Shown here: one piece after another, positions 6,886-15,173 of the stretch
Position numbering within the stretch: the first letter of the stretch is position 1
Layout of the letters: each line of letters starts with the position of its first letter
Origin: an uncultured Verrucomicrobiota bacterium
Lineage (GTDB): Bacteria; Verrucomicrobiota; Verrucomicrobiae; Verrucomicrobiales; DEV007
Assembly (NCBI GenBank): GCA_902591645.1
Contig: CACJBM010000018.1
Span: 1 to 28,693 of the forward strand
Length of the DNA stretch: 28,693 bases
Reading direction: 5' to 3'
The notes under the pieces: generated by a model
Seen by the model: only the letters and a program-made list of their open reading frames with translations
Databases searched by the model: none
Told to the model about the DNA's origin: nothing
Position numbers and translations under genes: made by a program

Positions 6886-8052
6886 TTAGTGGGCCTTACA
6901 GAATTCTTCTAAACGGTCCAGTCCTTCCTTAATGATGGGCAAGCTAGCAGCATAGCTGATACGGATACTGTGATCATTTCCAAACGCGACACCAGGGACC
7001 GTGGCGACCTGCATGCGGCTAAGTAATTTCTCAGCAAAGTTGACTGATTTAATCCCTGTTTTTTCAATGTTAATTAGAAAATAAAATGCACCGTCAGGTT
7101 CGATCGTGGAAACATTTGCTATACTATTTAAGCGTCCAAGAACGTACTGACGACGGATATTATATTCTTCAACCATGTCAGTGATTTCAGATTGGTCCCC
7201 GGTCAGTGCGGCAATGGCACCGTACTGAGCGAATGTAGTGGGATTTGAGGTGCTATGGCTTTGAATAGTATCAATAGCATCAGCGATTTCCTTAGTAGCC
7301 GCGGTGTACCCTAAACGCCAACCTGTCATTGAGTAGGCTTTAGAGAATCCATTAATAGTAATAGTTAGTTTACGGATCTCATCACTGATCGATCCGATGC
7401 TGACGTGTTCAGACTCTCCATAAATTAATTTTTCGTAGATTTCGTCAGAAAGTATGAGGATATCCTCCGAAGCTGCTACTTCTCCTATAGCAGCCAATTC
7501 TTCTCTTGTGTAGACAGCACCAGTGGGATTATTCGGAGAATTAATAATAATCATTTTTGTTGATCCCGTCATAGCATCATCAAATTCCTGAGCTGTTATT
7601 TTCCAATTATTTTCCTGCTTGGTCTCAACAAAGACAGGCTCAGCTCCAACGGCTCTGACCATTTCTGGATAACTGGTCCAATATGGGGCTGGAATGATGA
7701 CTTCATCACCAGCGTCGCAACATGACATTATTGCGTTGAAACAGGAGTGCTTTGCGCCGCAGTTAACTACTATTTCGTTAGGTTCATAGTTTAATTGGTT
7801 CTCTTCTCTAAGTTTTTTGGCGAGTCCTTTACGAAGTGCTAAAAGGCCAGCGACGGCAGTATATTTGGTTTGCCCGTCTTGAAGAGCATCAATGGCTGCT
7901 GACTTAATGTGCTGAGGCGTATCAAAGTCCGGTTCTCCAGCGCCTAAGTTACATACATCAATTCCTTCTTCGCGCATTTGCTTTGCTTGACTTGTGATGG
8001 ACAGCGTGAGGGACGGTGAAAGATCTGCTATTGTTTCTGCTATAAATTCCAT
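6886..8052 (-). CDS. class I aminotransferase, aspartate / aspartate-prephenate type
   Basis: Fold-type I aminotransferase of the I-beta (Thermus-like) aspartate group, giving oxaloacetate plus glutamate and in some members arogenate from prephenate. The 388 residues contain NLGAGEPDFDTP (35-46), YTAVAGLLALR, the NSPNNPTG motif (171-178), SDEIYE (202-207), the PLP lysine in NGFSKAYSMTGWRLGY (Lys238), and the C-terminal substrate arginine in HSIRISYAAS. All key residues are present and the length is normal. It lies upstream of the class III aminotransferase gene on the same strand. The terminator of purT lies before it, so it should start its own transcript. Assignment as aspC/aatA is likely, but dual aspartate/prephenate activity cannot be excluded. 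Confidence 0.92.
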   Translation of the reverse strand: MEFIAETIADLSPSLTLSITSQAKQMREEGIDVCNLGAGEPDFDTPQHIKSAAIDALQDGQTKYTAVAGLLALRKGLAKKLREENQLNYEPNEIVVNCGAKHSCFNAIMSCCDAGDEVIIPAPYWTSYPEMVRAVGAEPVFVETKQENNWKITAQEFDDAMTGSTKMIIINSPNNPTGAVYTREELAAIGEVAASEDILILSDEIYEKLIYGESEHVSIGSISDEIRKLTITINGFSKAYSMTGWRLGYTAATKEIADAIDTIQSHSTSNPTTFAQYGAIAALTGDQSEITDMVEEYNIRRQYVLGRLNSIANVSTIEPDGAFYFLINIEKTGIKSVNFAEKLLSRMQVATVPGVAFGNDHSIRISYAASLPIIKEGLDRLEEFCKAH

Positions 8053-8102
8053 GATATTTTAGAGCTTCTTTTTAGGAGGTTTTGAATTGAAGGGTATAGT
8101 TT

Positions 8103-8136
8103 ACAAATAAAAAAGGCTTCCGCTTACGGAAGCCTT
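8103..8136 (-). terminator. intrinsic terminator after purT
   Basis: Perfect 10-base stem AAGGCTTCCG (8113-8122) and CGGAAGCCTT (8127-8136) with a four-base loop. On the minus strand it is followed by a run of T. It closes the purT transcript and separates it from the aspartate-type aminotransferase gene. Confidence 0.9.
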
Positions 8137-8163
8137 CGGGGCTAATAAATGGTCTGTCGAGCT

Positions 8164-8184
8164 TCCGCCACAGCGTTTGGCGGA
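8164..8184 (-). repeat. inverted repeat in the purT 3' region
   Basis: TCCGCCA (8164-8170) and TGGCGGA (8178-8184) around a seven-base loop form a second hairpin between the purT stop and its terminator. It may protect the mRNA 3' end. No T-run follows it. Confidence 0.5.
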
Positions 8185-8241
8185 GTTCTCTTCTAGCGCA
8201 TTGAAAACTAGATTCAAGTTAAAAGTACAAAATTGCCAATC

Positions 8242-9420
8242 TTAAAGGACAATCTGAACGGCTGAACTGGCCTTAATCGCTTTATCCTTGGCATTCTCGA
8301 GAGATTCTCCACGCGCAATAGCAACTCCTAAGCGGCGGCGACCAGAAATACTGGGTTTACCGAATAAACGAATTTGAGTATCAGGTTCATCTAATGCTTC
8401 AGAGATATTATTAAACATGATTTCTTCTGAGTTCCCTTCACCAAGTATTACGCTGGATGCTGATGGGCCATGCTGATTAATGTTGGGGATGGGAAGACCA
8501 AGAATGGCTCGAGCATGCAGGGCAAACTGTGAAAGATCCTGAGAAATTAGTGTAACGAGTCCCGTATCGTGAGGCCGAGGTGAAACTTCGCTAAAAATCA
8601 CATCATCGCCTTTGATAAATAATTCAACGCCAAATATACCATGCCCTCCTAGCCCTGAAGTGATCTGTTCAGCCATTCGCTTAGCTTCTTCAGATGCGGC
8701 ATCAGACATGGGCTGAGGTTGCCAGCTTTGACGGTAGTCACCGTCCGTTTGTACATGCCCGATAGGTTCACAGAATGAGGTGCCATTACAGTGACGCACA
8801 GTGAGCTGAGTAATTTCATAATCAAAATCTACAAATCCTTCGACGATTACTTTTCCAGCCCCTGCCCTTCCTCCTTCTTGAGCGTATTGCCAAGCACTGT
8901 CAATTTGGTCTGAGGATTCTATAGTACTTTGCCCTTTTCCTGATGAACTCATAATAGGCTTAACGACACAAGGGATACCAATTTCCTCGACTGCCAAATC
9001 AAATTCTTCTTTGCTAGCAGCAAATTTGTAAGGCGATGTTTTTAGTTGAAGATCCTCAGCAGCGAGTCGGCGAATGCCTTCGCGATTCATTGTGAGTTTT
9101 GTTGCTCTTGCCGTAGGTATAACATTAAACCCTTCACTTTCGAGTTCTACTAGAGTGTCCGTTGCAATGGCTTCGACTTCAGGAACTATCAAGTGAGGTT
9201 TTTCTTTTTCCAGAACGGCTCTTAACTCATCAGCATTTAGCATATCGATATTGTAGGATCGATGAGCTACCTGCATGGCCGGTGCATTGTCATAACTGTC
9301 AATGGCAATGACTTCACATCCGTACCGTTGCAGTTCAATTACCACTTCTTTTCCGAGTTCCCCTGATCCACAAAGCGCGACTCGAGTAGCATTAGATGTT
9401 AGTGGTGTACCAATGTTCAT
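8242..9420 (-). CDS. purT: formate-dependent phosphoribosylglycinamide formyltransferase
   Basis: PurT makes formyl-glycinamide ribonucleotide in purine synthesis, using formate and ATP instead of formyl-tetrahydrofolate. It is an ATP-grasp enzyme. Visible features are the N-terminal [31 protein letters not shown], the ATP-grasp core [25 protein letters not shown], and the metal/substrate segment [18 protein letters not shown] chose the ATG at 9420 (392 residues) over an in-frame start at 9477, because the extra 19 residues are not part of the family and 392 is the usual length. It is a single-gene unit closed by a strong terminator. Its use implies formate as a one-carbon donor. No defect was seen. 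Confidence 0.95.
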   Translation of the reverse strand: MNIGTPLTSNATRVALCGSGELGKEVVIELQRYGCEVIAIDSYDNAPAMQVAHRSYNIDMLNADELRAVLEKEKPHLIVPEVEAIATDTLVELESEGFNVIPTARATKLTMNREGIRRLAAEDLQLKTSPYKFAASKEEFDLAVEEIGIPCVVKPIMSSSGKGQSTIESSDQIDSAWQYAQEGGRAGAGKVIVEGFVDFDYEITQLTVRHCNGTSFCEPIGHVQTDGDYRQSWQPQPMSDAASEEAKRMAEQITSGLGGHGIFGVELFIKGDDVIFSEVSPRPHDTGLVTLISQDLSQFALHARAILGLPIPNINQHGPSASSVILGEGNSEEIMFNNISEALDEPDTQIRLFGKPSISGRRRLGVAIARGESLENAKDKAIKASSAVQIVL

Positions 9421-9554
9421 AATCTTAATGAAAATATTTTCTTTCTGAGTCTTATGGATTAAATGCAATTCCGACAATCACAATCTTTTGTAAAGGGGTT
9501 TCAGAATCGTAGTGATGAATTCTCTAAAATGATCAATTTATTGTTTTTGTTACA

Positions 9555-9566
9555 TGCGAATTCGCA
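9555..9566. repeat. 12-base perfect palindrome upstream of purT
   Basis: TGCGAATTCGCA is a perfect 12-base palindrome about 135 bases upstream of the purT start, in the gap between purT and the recA terminator. The size fits a dimeric repressor site, but nothing identifies the binding protein. Confidence 0.35.
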
Positions 9567-9635
9567 GTCCTTTGACTAGAATCGATCGGCAATAAAGCCA
9601 CAATAGACCTAAATTGTAGAACTTATTACTATATA

Positions 9636-9670
9636 AAAAAGCGGTCCCCTCAATGAGAAGACCGCTTTTT
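9636..9670 (-). terminator. intrinsic terminator after recA
   Basis: AAAAAGCGGTC (9636-9646) and GACCGCTTTTT (9660-9670) are perfect complements. On the minus strand the GC stem is followed by a T-run, 22 bases after the recA stop. The symmetry means it could also work on the plus strand, although no plus-strand gene ends here. Confidence 0.9.
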
Positions 9671-9691
9671 GTTTTGATATGTATCCGTAAC

Positions 9692-10840
9692 TTAGAATTC
9701 GATTGATTCTTCTTCCTCTTCTTGATCGTCTCCGCTCAGAGCATTTTTCACTGATTGTTCAATTTCGGCGTACATTTTTTCATCTGCTTTTAATGCATCC
9801 TTAGTCGCGTCCCTTCCCTGGCCAAGTTGTTCACCTTTGTAGCTAAACCATGACCCACGCTTAAGTAATATTCCATGTTCGAGTGCAAGGTCGAGAAGCG
9901 AACCGACTGCTGAAATTCCTTCATTATACATAATGTCAAACTCAGCTTCGGTGAATGGAGGAGCGACCTTATTTTTTACTACCTTGAGCCGTGTGCGATT
10001 TCCTGAGACTGTTCCATCTGTGTTTTTGATGGCTCCTATTCTACGAATATCAACGCGAACAGAACTATAGAATTTTAGAGCTCTGCCACCAGGTGTTGTT
10101 TCAGGGTTACCAAACATGACACCGATTTTTTCCCTAATTTGATTTGTGAAAATGCAGGTCGTTCTGGCCTTAGCAATGATCGATGTTAATTTTCTCATTG
10201 CAGCACTCATTAGTCTTGCTTGCGCTCCGACTGTTGAATCTCCAATTTCACCATCGAGTTCTTGTTTTGTGACCAGAGCAGCTACTGAATCTAATACGAT
10301 TACATCTAATGCATTCGATCTTACGAGAGTTTCTACAATTCGCAGAGCCTCTTCCCCAGAACTGGGTTGTGACACTAATAAATTGTCCATATTAACACCC
10401 AATTTTTTTGCATATTGCGGATCAAGTGCGTGCTCTACATCAACGAATGCTGCCAACCCGCCATTCTTTTGAGCCTGCGCGATAGCTGTTAATGTGAGTG
10501 TTGTTTTTCCGGAAGATTCTGGACCATATATTTCAACGATTCTTCCCCTTGGAAATCCTCCAACACCAAGTGCTCGATCTATCAGTAAGTTACCGGTCGG
10601 AATGACATCTACATCGACTCGGTATTCATCTCCCATTCTTATGATCGAGCCTTCGCCATAATCTTTCTGAATTTGTTGGATGGCCAGATCCAGATTTTTT
10701 GCTCTCATCGAAGCCACTTTAGCGGCTGCGGGATCTTCCTTAGCTTTGGTATTTGTTTTTTTCGTGTCTGGCACCTCTTTTTTAGTATTTGTTTTGGGTG
10801 TCGAATCTGTCTTTTTATTAGGTATAGCTATTGCAGGCAT
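9692..10840 (-). CDS. recA: recombinase RecA
   Basis: RecA forms the filament on single-stranded DNA that performs strand exchange and triggers LexA cleavage. The 382 residues contain the Walker [10 protein letters not shown] (106-114), [12 protein letters not shown], the Walker B-type strand [11 protein letters not shown], loop L1 region [21 protein letters not shown], loop L2 region [30 protein letters not shown], and an acidic C-terminal tail. The N-terminus is unusual: about 45 lysine-, threonine- and proline-rich residues precede the conserved [12 protein letters not shown], compared with only a few in E. coli. The ATG at 10840 has no Shine-Dalgarno sequence. Upstream is a promoter carrying an inverted repeat that may be an SOS operator. 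A strong terminator ends the unit. Confidence 0.97.
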   Translation of the reverse strand: MPAIAIPNKKTDSTPKTNTKKEVPDTKKTNTKAKEDPAAAKVASMRAKNLDLAIQQIQKDYGEGSIIRMGDEYRVDVDVIPTGNLLIDRALGVGGFPRGRIVEIYGPESSGKTTLTLTAIAQAQKNGGLAAFVDVEHALDPQYAKKLGVNMDNLLVSQPSSGEEALRIVETLVRSNALDVIVLDSVAALVTKQELDGEIGDSTVGAQARLMSAAMRKLTSIIAKARTTCIFTNQIREKIGVMFGNPETTPGGRALKFYSSVRVDIRRIGAIKNTDGTVSGNRTRLKVVKNKVAPPFTEAEFDIMYNEGISAVGSLLDLALEHGILLKRGSWFSYKGEQLGQGRDATKDALKADEKMYAEIEQSVKNALSGDDQEEEEESIEF

Positions 10841-10857
10841 ATTTTAACGTATTATGT

Positions 10858-10886
10858 AATTTAGTGAACATATATACAGTGTTCAA
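10858..10886 (-). promoter_or_regulatory. recA promoter with overlapping inverted repeat, candidate operator
   Basis: On the minus strand TTGAAC (-35, 10881-10886), a 17-base spacer and TAAATT (-10, 10858-10863) would start transcription about ten bases before the recA ATG. The inverted repeat TGAACA (10865-10870) / TGTTCA (10880-10885), with nine bases between arms, overlaps the -35 and fills the spacer. That is where a repressor would block RNA polymerase. LexA is the natural suspect because recA is a core SOS gene in many bacteria. The E. coli spacing CTGT-N8-ACAG is not met. Confidence 0.55.
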
Positions 10887-11014
10887 AAATACAGTTACGG
10901 CAAGTAATTTATTCCTAAAATTTCAGATTTCCTTATATTTTAGCCAAATTAGCTCTGATATTCAATCCTCAACTATCGCTTATAGACCAATAAAAGAATT
11001 TTTACTGTTCTTTT

Positions 11015-12004
11015 TTAACGAATGAACTGCTCGAGCGTTTGAAAATAGATATTTGCCATTTGAAATATTTGCCAGATCACGACAATCACAATCAGTAAGT
11101 ACGCTACCTTTGGAAAAATGACTCCCATTTTTTTTGAGGAGGATTCGGCCTCGTCAGTAAAAACAGATGCCCATTTTTTGAGCTCAACATCGAGTGTGCC
11201 AGATTCTTCACTTGTTATGTAGGCTCGAGCAAAAACGGGAGGAAAATTATTAGGTTCGTTTGCGAGGACCGGGCCCACTGGATTACCTGCATCAATACTG
11301 GGCAGAATTTTTTCTTTTGTGCATCGAAGTATTCGACCACTTGCGGAAGCTTCTGCAGCGGCAAGAATAGAAGATGAAACGCTATGGCTAGAAATGAGAT
11401 AAGTGCGTAGAATCTCTGTAAATCGTGACAGTGCAAAGGATTTACGCACTTTTCCAAGGATAGGGATTCTATTTAAAAAAGCATCAAGAGATGGAGATCT
11501 TTGCGCTTTCCGGTTAGCGGCTTGAAATCCAAAATAAAAAATTATGCCGATCGAATAAACAATCAGCAAGGTCGTGAGAACATTCATTGCTTCGCTTGCA
11601 AAGTCCCGGCTCTGCGCCGTTTTAGCTAGTGCAAGTAGAATGATTCCAAAGTGCAATAATAAGACCGGATAAATTAGACCGGCTTTGATCTTTTTTTGAA
11701 TGCTTTGTTTTAGATTAAAATATCGCGATAGATGATTAAAAATTTCTGGTATTTTCCCGGATTTTTCTCCTGCATTAATGAGAGATATTTCTAATGGACT
11801 GAGCCCGGAAGAGAGGGAATTGATGGTTTCCGTCAGTGATTTTTTTGATTCGATACCAGTGATTATTTCCTTCAGGAAATTTGCTTGTCTGCTGGGAGGT
11901 CGTGTGTCCAGTATGGTTTCAGCTGCATTATTTATGGGAAAACCTGCTTCAGAAAGTTTTGCTAGTTCGCTGTAAAGAAGGTACTTGTCGCGGTCGTTCA
12001 GCAT
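11015..12004 (-). CDS. type II secretion / type IV pilus inner-membrane protein, GspF/PilC-like
   Basis: A membrane platform protein of the GspF/PilC family, which in pilus and type II secretion systems couples the ATPase to pseudopilin assembly. The 329 residues hold two copies of the family's cytoplasmic helical domain: about 8-105 (LAKLSEAGFPINNA and LISLINAGEKSGKIPEIFNHLSRYF) and about 190-290 (FTEILRTYLISSHSVSSSILAAAE and RAYITSEESGTLDVELKKWASVF). They are separated by membrane helices near 107-127 and 139-160, with a last helix near 300-322. It is shorter than the usual roughly 400 residues because the region before the first domain is missing. No ATPase, secretin or pilin gene is nearby, so the system it serves is unknown. 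It is upstream of recA on the same strand, but recA has its own promoter. Confidence 0.85.
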   Translation of the reverse strand: MLNDRDKYLLYSELAKLSEAGFPINNAAETILDTRPPSRQANFLKEIITGIESKKSLTETINSLSSGLSPLEISLINAGEKSGKIPEIFNHLSRYFNLKQSIQKKIKAGLIYPVLLLHFGIILLALAKTAQSRDFASEAMNVLTTLLIVYSIGIIFYFGFQAANRKAQRSPSLDAFLNRIPILGKVRKSFALSRFTEILRTYLISSHSVSSSILAAAEASASGRILRCTKEKILPSIDAGNPVGPVLANEPNNFPPVFARAYITSEESGTLDVELKKWASVFTDEAESSSKKMGVIFPKVAYLLIVIVVIWQIFQMANIYFQTLEQFIR

Positions 12005-12070
12005 GGCGAAAACAATTTTTCTGTTTTACTATTCATTAATCTGGTCAGTGTGGCTAACTGATTTTTTATT

Positions 12071-13105
12071 ATGAGTGATATTAATGTCGAAAAGGATATT
12101 GGCTTCATGAAGGTGGCATTGCGTGAAGCCATGAAAGGGAAGGGTCTTACTAGTCCTAATCCTGTCGTGGGTTGTATCATAGTGAAAGATGGGAAAATCA
12201 TATCCAAAGGCTATCATCACAATGCAGGTTCACCACACGCAGAAGTTGAGGCTATTAATAAGGCTCCGGCTAAATATTTAAAAGGTTCAACACTTTATGT
12301 GACCCTTGAGCCGTGCTCTACTCATGGGAGGACTCCGCCCTGTGCTGATTTTATAGTTGATGCTGGTATTAAGCGGGTGGTTTACGGAACCAGGGATCCC
12401 AATCCTGTTCATCGGGGCAAAGCAAAAAGATTGTTAAAAAGAAAAGGCATCCATGTGACGGAAGGCATTTCACGGGAGAGCTGTACAGAATTAATCAGAC
12501 CTTTCAGAAAATATATTACGACCGGTTTGCCTTGGGTGGTGGCAAAGGCGGGGATGAGTATTGACGGCCGCCTTACTAGGCCAGCAAAAGAGAGTCAATG
12601 GCTGACTAGTAAAGAGTCTATTGCGGACGCGCAAAAGATACGCGGAGAAGTGGATGCAATTATAGTAGGTGCTGGAACGGTCCGTGCAGATGACCCTAAA
12701 CTAACTATCCGTGATCCAAATATTCTCAAACGAGGTAAAGAGCAGCCCTGGAGAGTGGTTCTTACTCGTAGTGGGAATTTGTCTGATAAGGCTAAGGTTT
12801 TTACTGATAGATTAAATGACAGGACTCTCTTATATGAGAGGAAGTCATTGAAAACAGTGTTGAAGGATTTGGCCGGCAAATATAATTGTATGAATGTTAT
12901 GATCGAAGGAGGCGGTAAGTTATTAGGTGAGGCTTTCAGAAACCAGTTAGTTGATGAGGTCTGTTTCTATATTGCTCCTATAATTTGCGGGACTAAATGC
13001 ACGCCAGTTGCGGATATTGCTTTTCCAAGTTCAGTGCAATTATTCGATAAGACGGTCAAGAGGATCGGTGAGGATTTGCGAGTTAGAGGATTAGTAAAGA
13101 ACTAG
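12071..13105 (+). CDS. ribD: bifunctional riboflavin biosynthesis deaminase/reductase RibD
   Basis: RibD carries out the second and third steps after GTP cyclohydrolase II in riboflavin synthesis: zinc-dependent deamination of the pyrimidine, then NADPH reduction of the ribose side chain. The N-terminal deaminase domain (1-about 145) has SPNPVVGCIIV, the zinc/catalytic HAE (His56, Glu58) in SPHAEVEAI, and EPCSTHGRTPPC (Cys82, Cys91). The reductase domain (about 150-344) has WVVAKAGMSIDGR, DAIIVGAGTVRADDP and IEGGGKLLGEAF. Both halves are complete. It is divergent from the GspF-like gene with 66 bases between starts. No other rib genes are adjacent and there is no room for an FMN riboswitch upstream. 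Confidence 0.96.
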   Translation: MSDINVEKDIGFMKVALREAMKGKGLTSPNPVVGCIIVKDGKIISKGYHHNAGSPHAEVEAINKAPAKYLKGSTLYVTLEPCSTHGRTPPCADFIVDAGIKRVVYGTRDPNPVHRGKAKRLLKRKGIHVTEGISRESCTELIRPFRKYITTGLPWVVAKAGMSIDGRLTRPAKESQWLTSKESIADAQKIRGEVDAIIVGAGTVRADDPKLTIRDPNILKRGKEQPWRVVLTRSGNLSDKAKVFTDRLNDRTLLYERKSLKTVLKDLAGKYNCMNVMIEGGGKLLGEAFRNQLVDEVCFYIAPIICGTKCTPVADIAFPSSVQLFDKTVKRIGEDLRVRGLVKN

Positions 13106-13120
13106 ATCCCGGCACCCATT

Positions 13121-13132
13121 CACCCTAGGGTG
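13121..13132. terminator. palindrome between convergent ribD and PanB-like genes
   Basis: CACCCTAGGGTG is a perfect palindrome in the 35-base gap between two convergent genes, followed on the plus strand by TTTATCATTTATT. It may be a weak terminator. The stem would be only four pairs around a CTAG loop, so confidence is low. Confidence 0.3.
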
Positions 13133-13140
13133 TTTATCAT

Positions 13141-13956
13141 TTATTGATTCCCTTCAATCTTGCGGACCGCTTCTTGAAGTAATTCTTCATCCATATTTAT
13201 TAGATTAGAGTCGTCAGGAAAATTTTCCTCTTTAACGTCTCTAATGTATTCAGTGAAGGCAGCGATACGCTCATTTTGTAATCTTTTATTTTCGGCGGAA
13301 AAGTTGCGATATGCTTTGGCGTGTCTGGGTAATCTTTCGTCGTAATCACCTAGGATATCGTCAGAAAAGAGGAATTGTGTATCGCACCCGGTTCCTGATC
13401 CTAAAGACATCAGCAACATCGTGGTTTTTGAACTCAGGTAAGTTGCCAATTGTTGTGGAATTACTTCAAATTCAGCTGCGTAGGCACCTGCATTTTCTAG
13501 CTCTTTCATCTGATCATAAAGGAGTTTTGCTTCGTTTACTGTTTTTCCAATGGCTCTGTAATTGGTCCATGTTACATGCCTTGGTATCATTCCAAGATGA
13601 CCGACCACAGGAATTTTTTCAGCACACATTTTTTCTATTATCCTTATGCTTGCCGAGCAATAAACAGAACTTGCCCCAATTTCGAGAGCCTTGAATGAGA
13701 CTCGAATAGCTTCTTCAGCACTTGCCATGCCATGAGGCGTTGCTACCGAAATAAAACTATTCGGGGCGGCTTTAATGATGCGAGGTAATCTTAACTGGGC
13801 TTCCATTGAGTCAAAACTACAGCTCATAAGGTCCACTCCTGCCTCTTCAGCAGCAGCAGCTTCTTCGGGCGATTTCACGTGAATGTGGGTCAGGCATCGA
13901 GTCCCTTTTAATTTTTGGAGGTCATAAACAGTATATTTTTTTCTAGGTCTTAGCAT
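13141..13956 (-). CDS. divergent PanB-like (ketopantoate hydroxymethyltransferase family) protein
   Basis: A 271-residue TIM-barrel protein of the PEP-mutase/isocitrate-lyase superfamily, recognisable as PanB-like from VVGHLGMIPRHVT (117-129), the ELENAGAYAAEFEVIPQQLA helix-strand (152-171), and SLGSGTGCDTQFLFSDDILG (184-203). True PanB uses Mg2+ to add a hydroxymethyl group to alpha-ketoisovalerate in pantothenate synthesis. Three regions that carry the PanB metal ligands differ here: SCSFDS (45-50) replaces the usual VGDSLG, VATPHG (71-76) replaces the D-x-P segment, and YCSASIR (99-105) stands where KxEG is expected. The catalytic-type glutamate in EFEVIP is kept. It is therefore probably not a normal PanB, and the substrate is unknown. 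panC is not nearby. It is downstream of prmA on the same strand, 66 bases away. Confidence 0.75.
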   Translation of the reverse strand: MLRPRKKYTVYDLQKLKGTRCLTHIHVKSPEEAAAAEEAGVDLMSCSFDSMEAQLRLPRIIKAAPNSFISVATPHGMASAEEAIRVSFKALEIGASSVYCSASIRIIEKMCAEKIPVVGHLGMIPRHVTWTNYRAIGKTVNEAKLLYDQMKELENAGAYAAEFEVIPQQLATYLSSKTTMLLMSLGSGTGCDTQFLFSDDILGDYDERLPRHAKAYRNFSAENKRLQNERIAAFTEYIRDVKEENFPDDSNLINMDEELLQEAVRKIEGNQ

Positions 13957-14022
13957 GGTCTCATTAATCCAATATTAGAGTGCGATACAATTAGCAACAG
14001 ATAAACGATCATTACCTGATCT

Positions 14023-14883
14023 TTAATCTTTTCGATAATGCATGCTTACCCATTTACCTTTTCGATATATGATTGGATTGGTTAAGGATGTTTGTTGAGC
14101 AGTCTCGATAACACTATTTTCGTGTTCCCTTAGAATACCAGATAATATCAAGCTTCCACCGGGCGCTAATGCGCTGAATATCTTGGAAAGGTTTGAATTA
14201 AGGACATTCGCAAAAATATTAGCGGTAATGATGTCCCAGTACTTTTTTTTCTTTGGTTCCCATTCGAATAGATCCGCTTCATAAATAAATATATCGGCCG
14301 TTTTGTTTCTTAACATATTGCGTTTTGCGATATCGATGGCAGTCGAATCAAAATCAAAACATTCGACTATTGTTGAGCCAAGAATTTTTGCGGCGATAGC
14401 CAATATGCCTGTGCCTGTTCCGATATCACACAATGACCATTCTTTATTATTTTTTTTATGTTCTTTTGCTAGATCCACAAGTAACCGTAGACAAGTTGAA
14501 GTTGTTTCATGGTCTCCGGTCCCGAAAGCGAGCGCTGCCGGTATCGAAATCACATCACGATCTGCAAAGTGTTTACTGATTTTTTTAATCTCTGATTTGT
14601 TATTACTGTCGGTGATAATGAGTCGGTTCCGAATCTTTATTGGAGGACGTTCAGAAGAAGCGTTAAGTTTTGCCCAATCTTTAGTTATTAGTTTTGATAA
14701 TTGCCCGCCAAATTCATTTAAGAGTTTTTGAGCGTCATTTTTATCATTACAATAAACTTCGATGCGGAAACTTTTTTTTCCTGGAATCTCAGTGATGACG
14801 GCATTGGTTTGAGATAGACCCAAGAACTGCTCTTCCAAAATCGACTGTTTGCTAACAGGACTCACCTTTGACCAAACAAACAT
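14023..14883 (-). CDS. prmA: ribosomal protein L11 methyltransferase PrmA
   Basis: PrmA uses S-adenosylmethionine to methylate lysines and the N-terminus of ribosomal protein L11. The 286 residues have a divergent N-terminal substrate domain (about 1-85), then the family motif ALAFGTGDHETTSTCLRLL (117-135), the SAM-binding LCDIGTGTGILAIAAKILG (151-169), CFDFDSTAIDIAKRN, and ITANIFANVL, which takes the place of the NPPY-type motif. The length is typical. The sequence is notably lysine- and asparagine-rich. The tRNA-Gly and its terminator lie upstream, so prmA probably has its own promoter, and the PanB-like gene follows on the same strand. Confidence 0.9.
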   Translation of the reverse strand: MFVWSKVSPVSKQSILEEQFLGLSQTNAVITEIPGKKSFRIEVYCNDKNDAQKLLNEFGGQLSKLITKDWAKLNASSERPPIKIRNRLIITDSNNKSEIKKISKHFADRDVISIPAALAFGTGDHETTSTCLRLLVDLAKEHKKNNKEWSLCDIGTGTGILAIAAKILGSTIVECFDFDSTAIDIAKRNMLRNKTADIFIYEADLFEWEPKKKKYWDIITANIFANVLNSNLSKIFSALAPGGSLILSGILREHENSVIETAQQTSLTNPIIYRKGKWVSMHYRKD

Positions 14884-14906
14884 CCTTTTCAGTTTACTGA
14901 GTTAAC

Positions 14907-14932
14907 ATAAAAAAGGCCCTTCATGAGGGCCT
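14907..14932 (-). terminator. intrinsic terminator after tRNA-Gly
   Basis: AGGCCCT (14914-14920) and AGGGCCT (14926-14932) form a 7-base stem with a five-base loop. On the minus strand a T-run follows. It ends 14 bases after the encoded CCA of the tRNA and before prmA. Confidence 0.85.
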
Positions 14933-14945
14933 CTATTATGGAAAA

Positions 14946-15020
14946 TGGAGCGGGTGATGAGATTCGAACTCACGACTTCAACCTTGGCAAGGTTGCGCTC
15001 TACCCCTGAGCTACACCCGC
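14946..15020 (-). tRNA. tRNA-Gly (anticodon GCC), CCA encoded
   Basis: Read on the minus strand the cloverleaf is complete: acceptor GCGGGTG pairs with CACCCGC, the D-arm is GCTCAGGGGTAGAGC, the anticodon stem-loop AACCTTGCCAAGGTT carries GCC, and the T-arm contains GTTCGAATC. The mature body is 14949-15020 (72 bases) and CCA is encoded at 14946-14948. The discriminator base is U. Confidence 0.97.
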
Positions 15021-15040
15021 TTTTCCATGTGCGGGTAGGG

Positions 15041-15068
15041 AGTTTAGCCGTCCCGGGTCCGTCTTCAA
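15041..15068 (-). promoter_or_regulatory. tRNA-Gly promoter
   Basis: On the minus strand TTGAAG (15063-15068), a 16-base spacer and TAAACT (15041-15046) lie 20 bases before the tRNA 5' end. The GC-rich bases between -10 and gene resemble a discriminator of stable-RNA promoters. Confidence 0.55.
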
Positions 15069-15173
15069 GATTTTTTTGGGTTTCAAATAGCTATGGATTA
15101 TCCAAATCAGTGAAGATTCACCTTAAAATCATGCAAATTAGGATAATGCCTAGCTTTTTAAGTAATTAAAATA

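Noticed and set aside
8051..8100. AGGAGG in the plus strand near 8082, as a Shine-Dalgarno sequence
   Set aside because: It is on the strand opposite to the aminotransferase gene, and no plus-strand start follows it.
10865..10885. Calling the recA inverted repeat a known LexA box
   Set aside because: Only half of it resembles the E. coli site and the spacing fits neither the E. coli nor the Bacillus form, so it is kept as a candidate operator only.
10673..11025. Two plus-strand frames opposite the recA 5' end and its upstream region
   Set aside because: They are antisense to recA or cover the recA promoter, show no domain, and have odd residue mixes.
12005..12070. FMN riboswitch ahead of ribD
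   Set aside because: Only 66 bases separate the divergent starts and the conserved RFN helices are not present.
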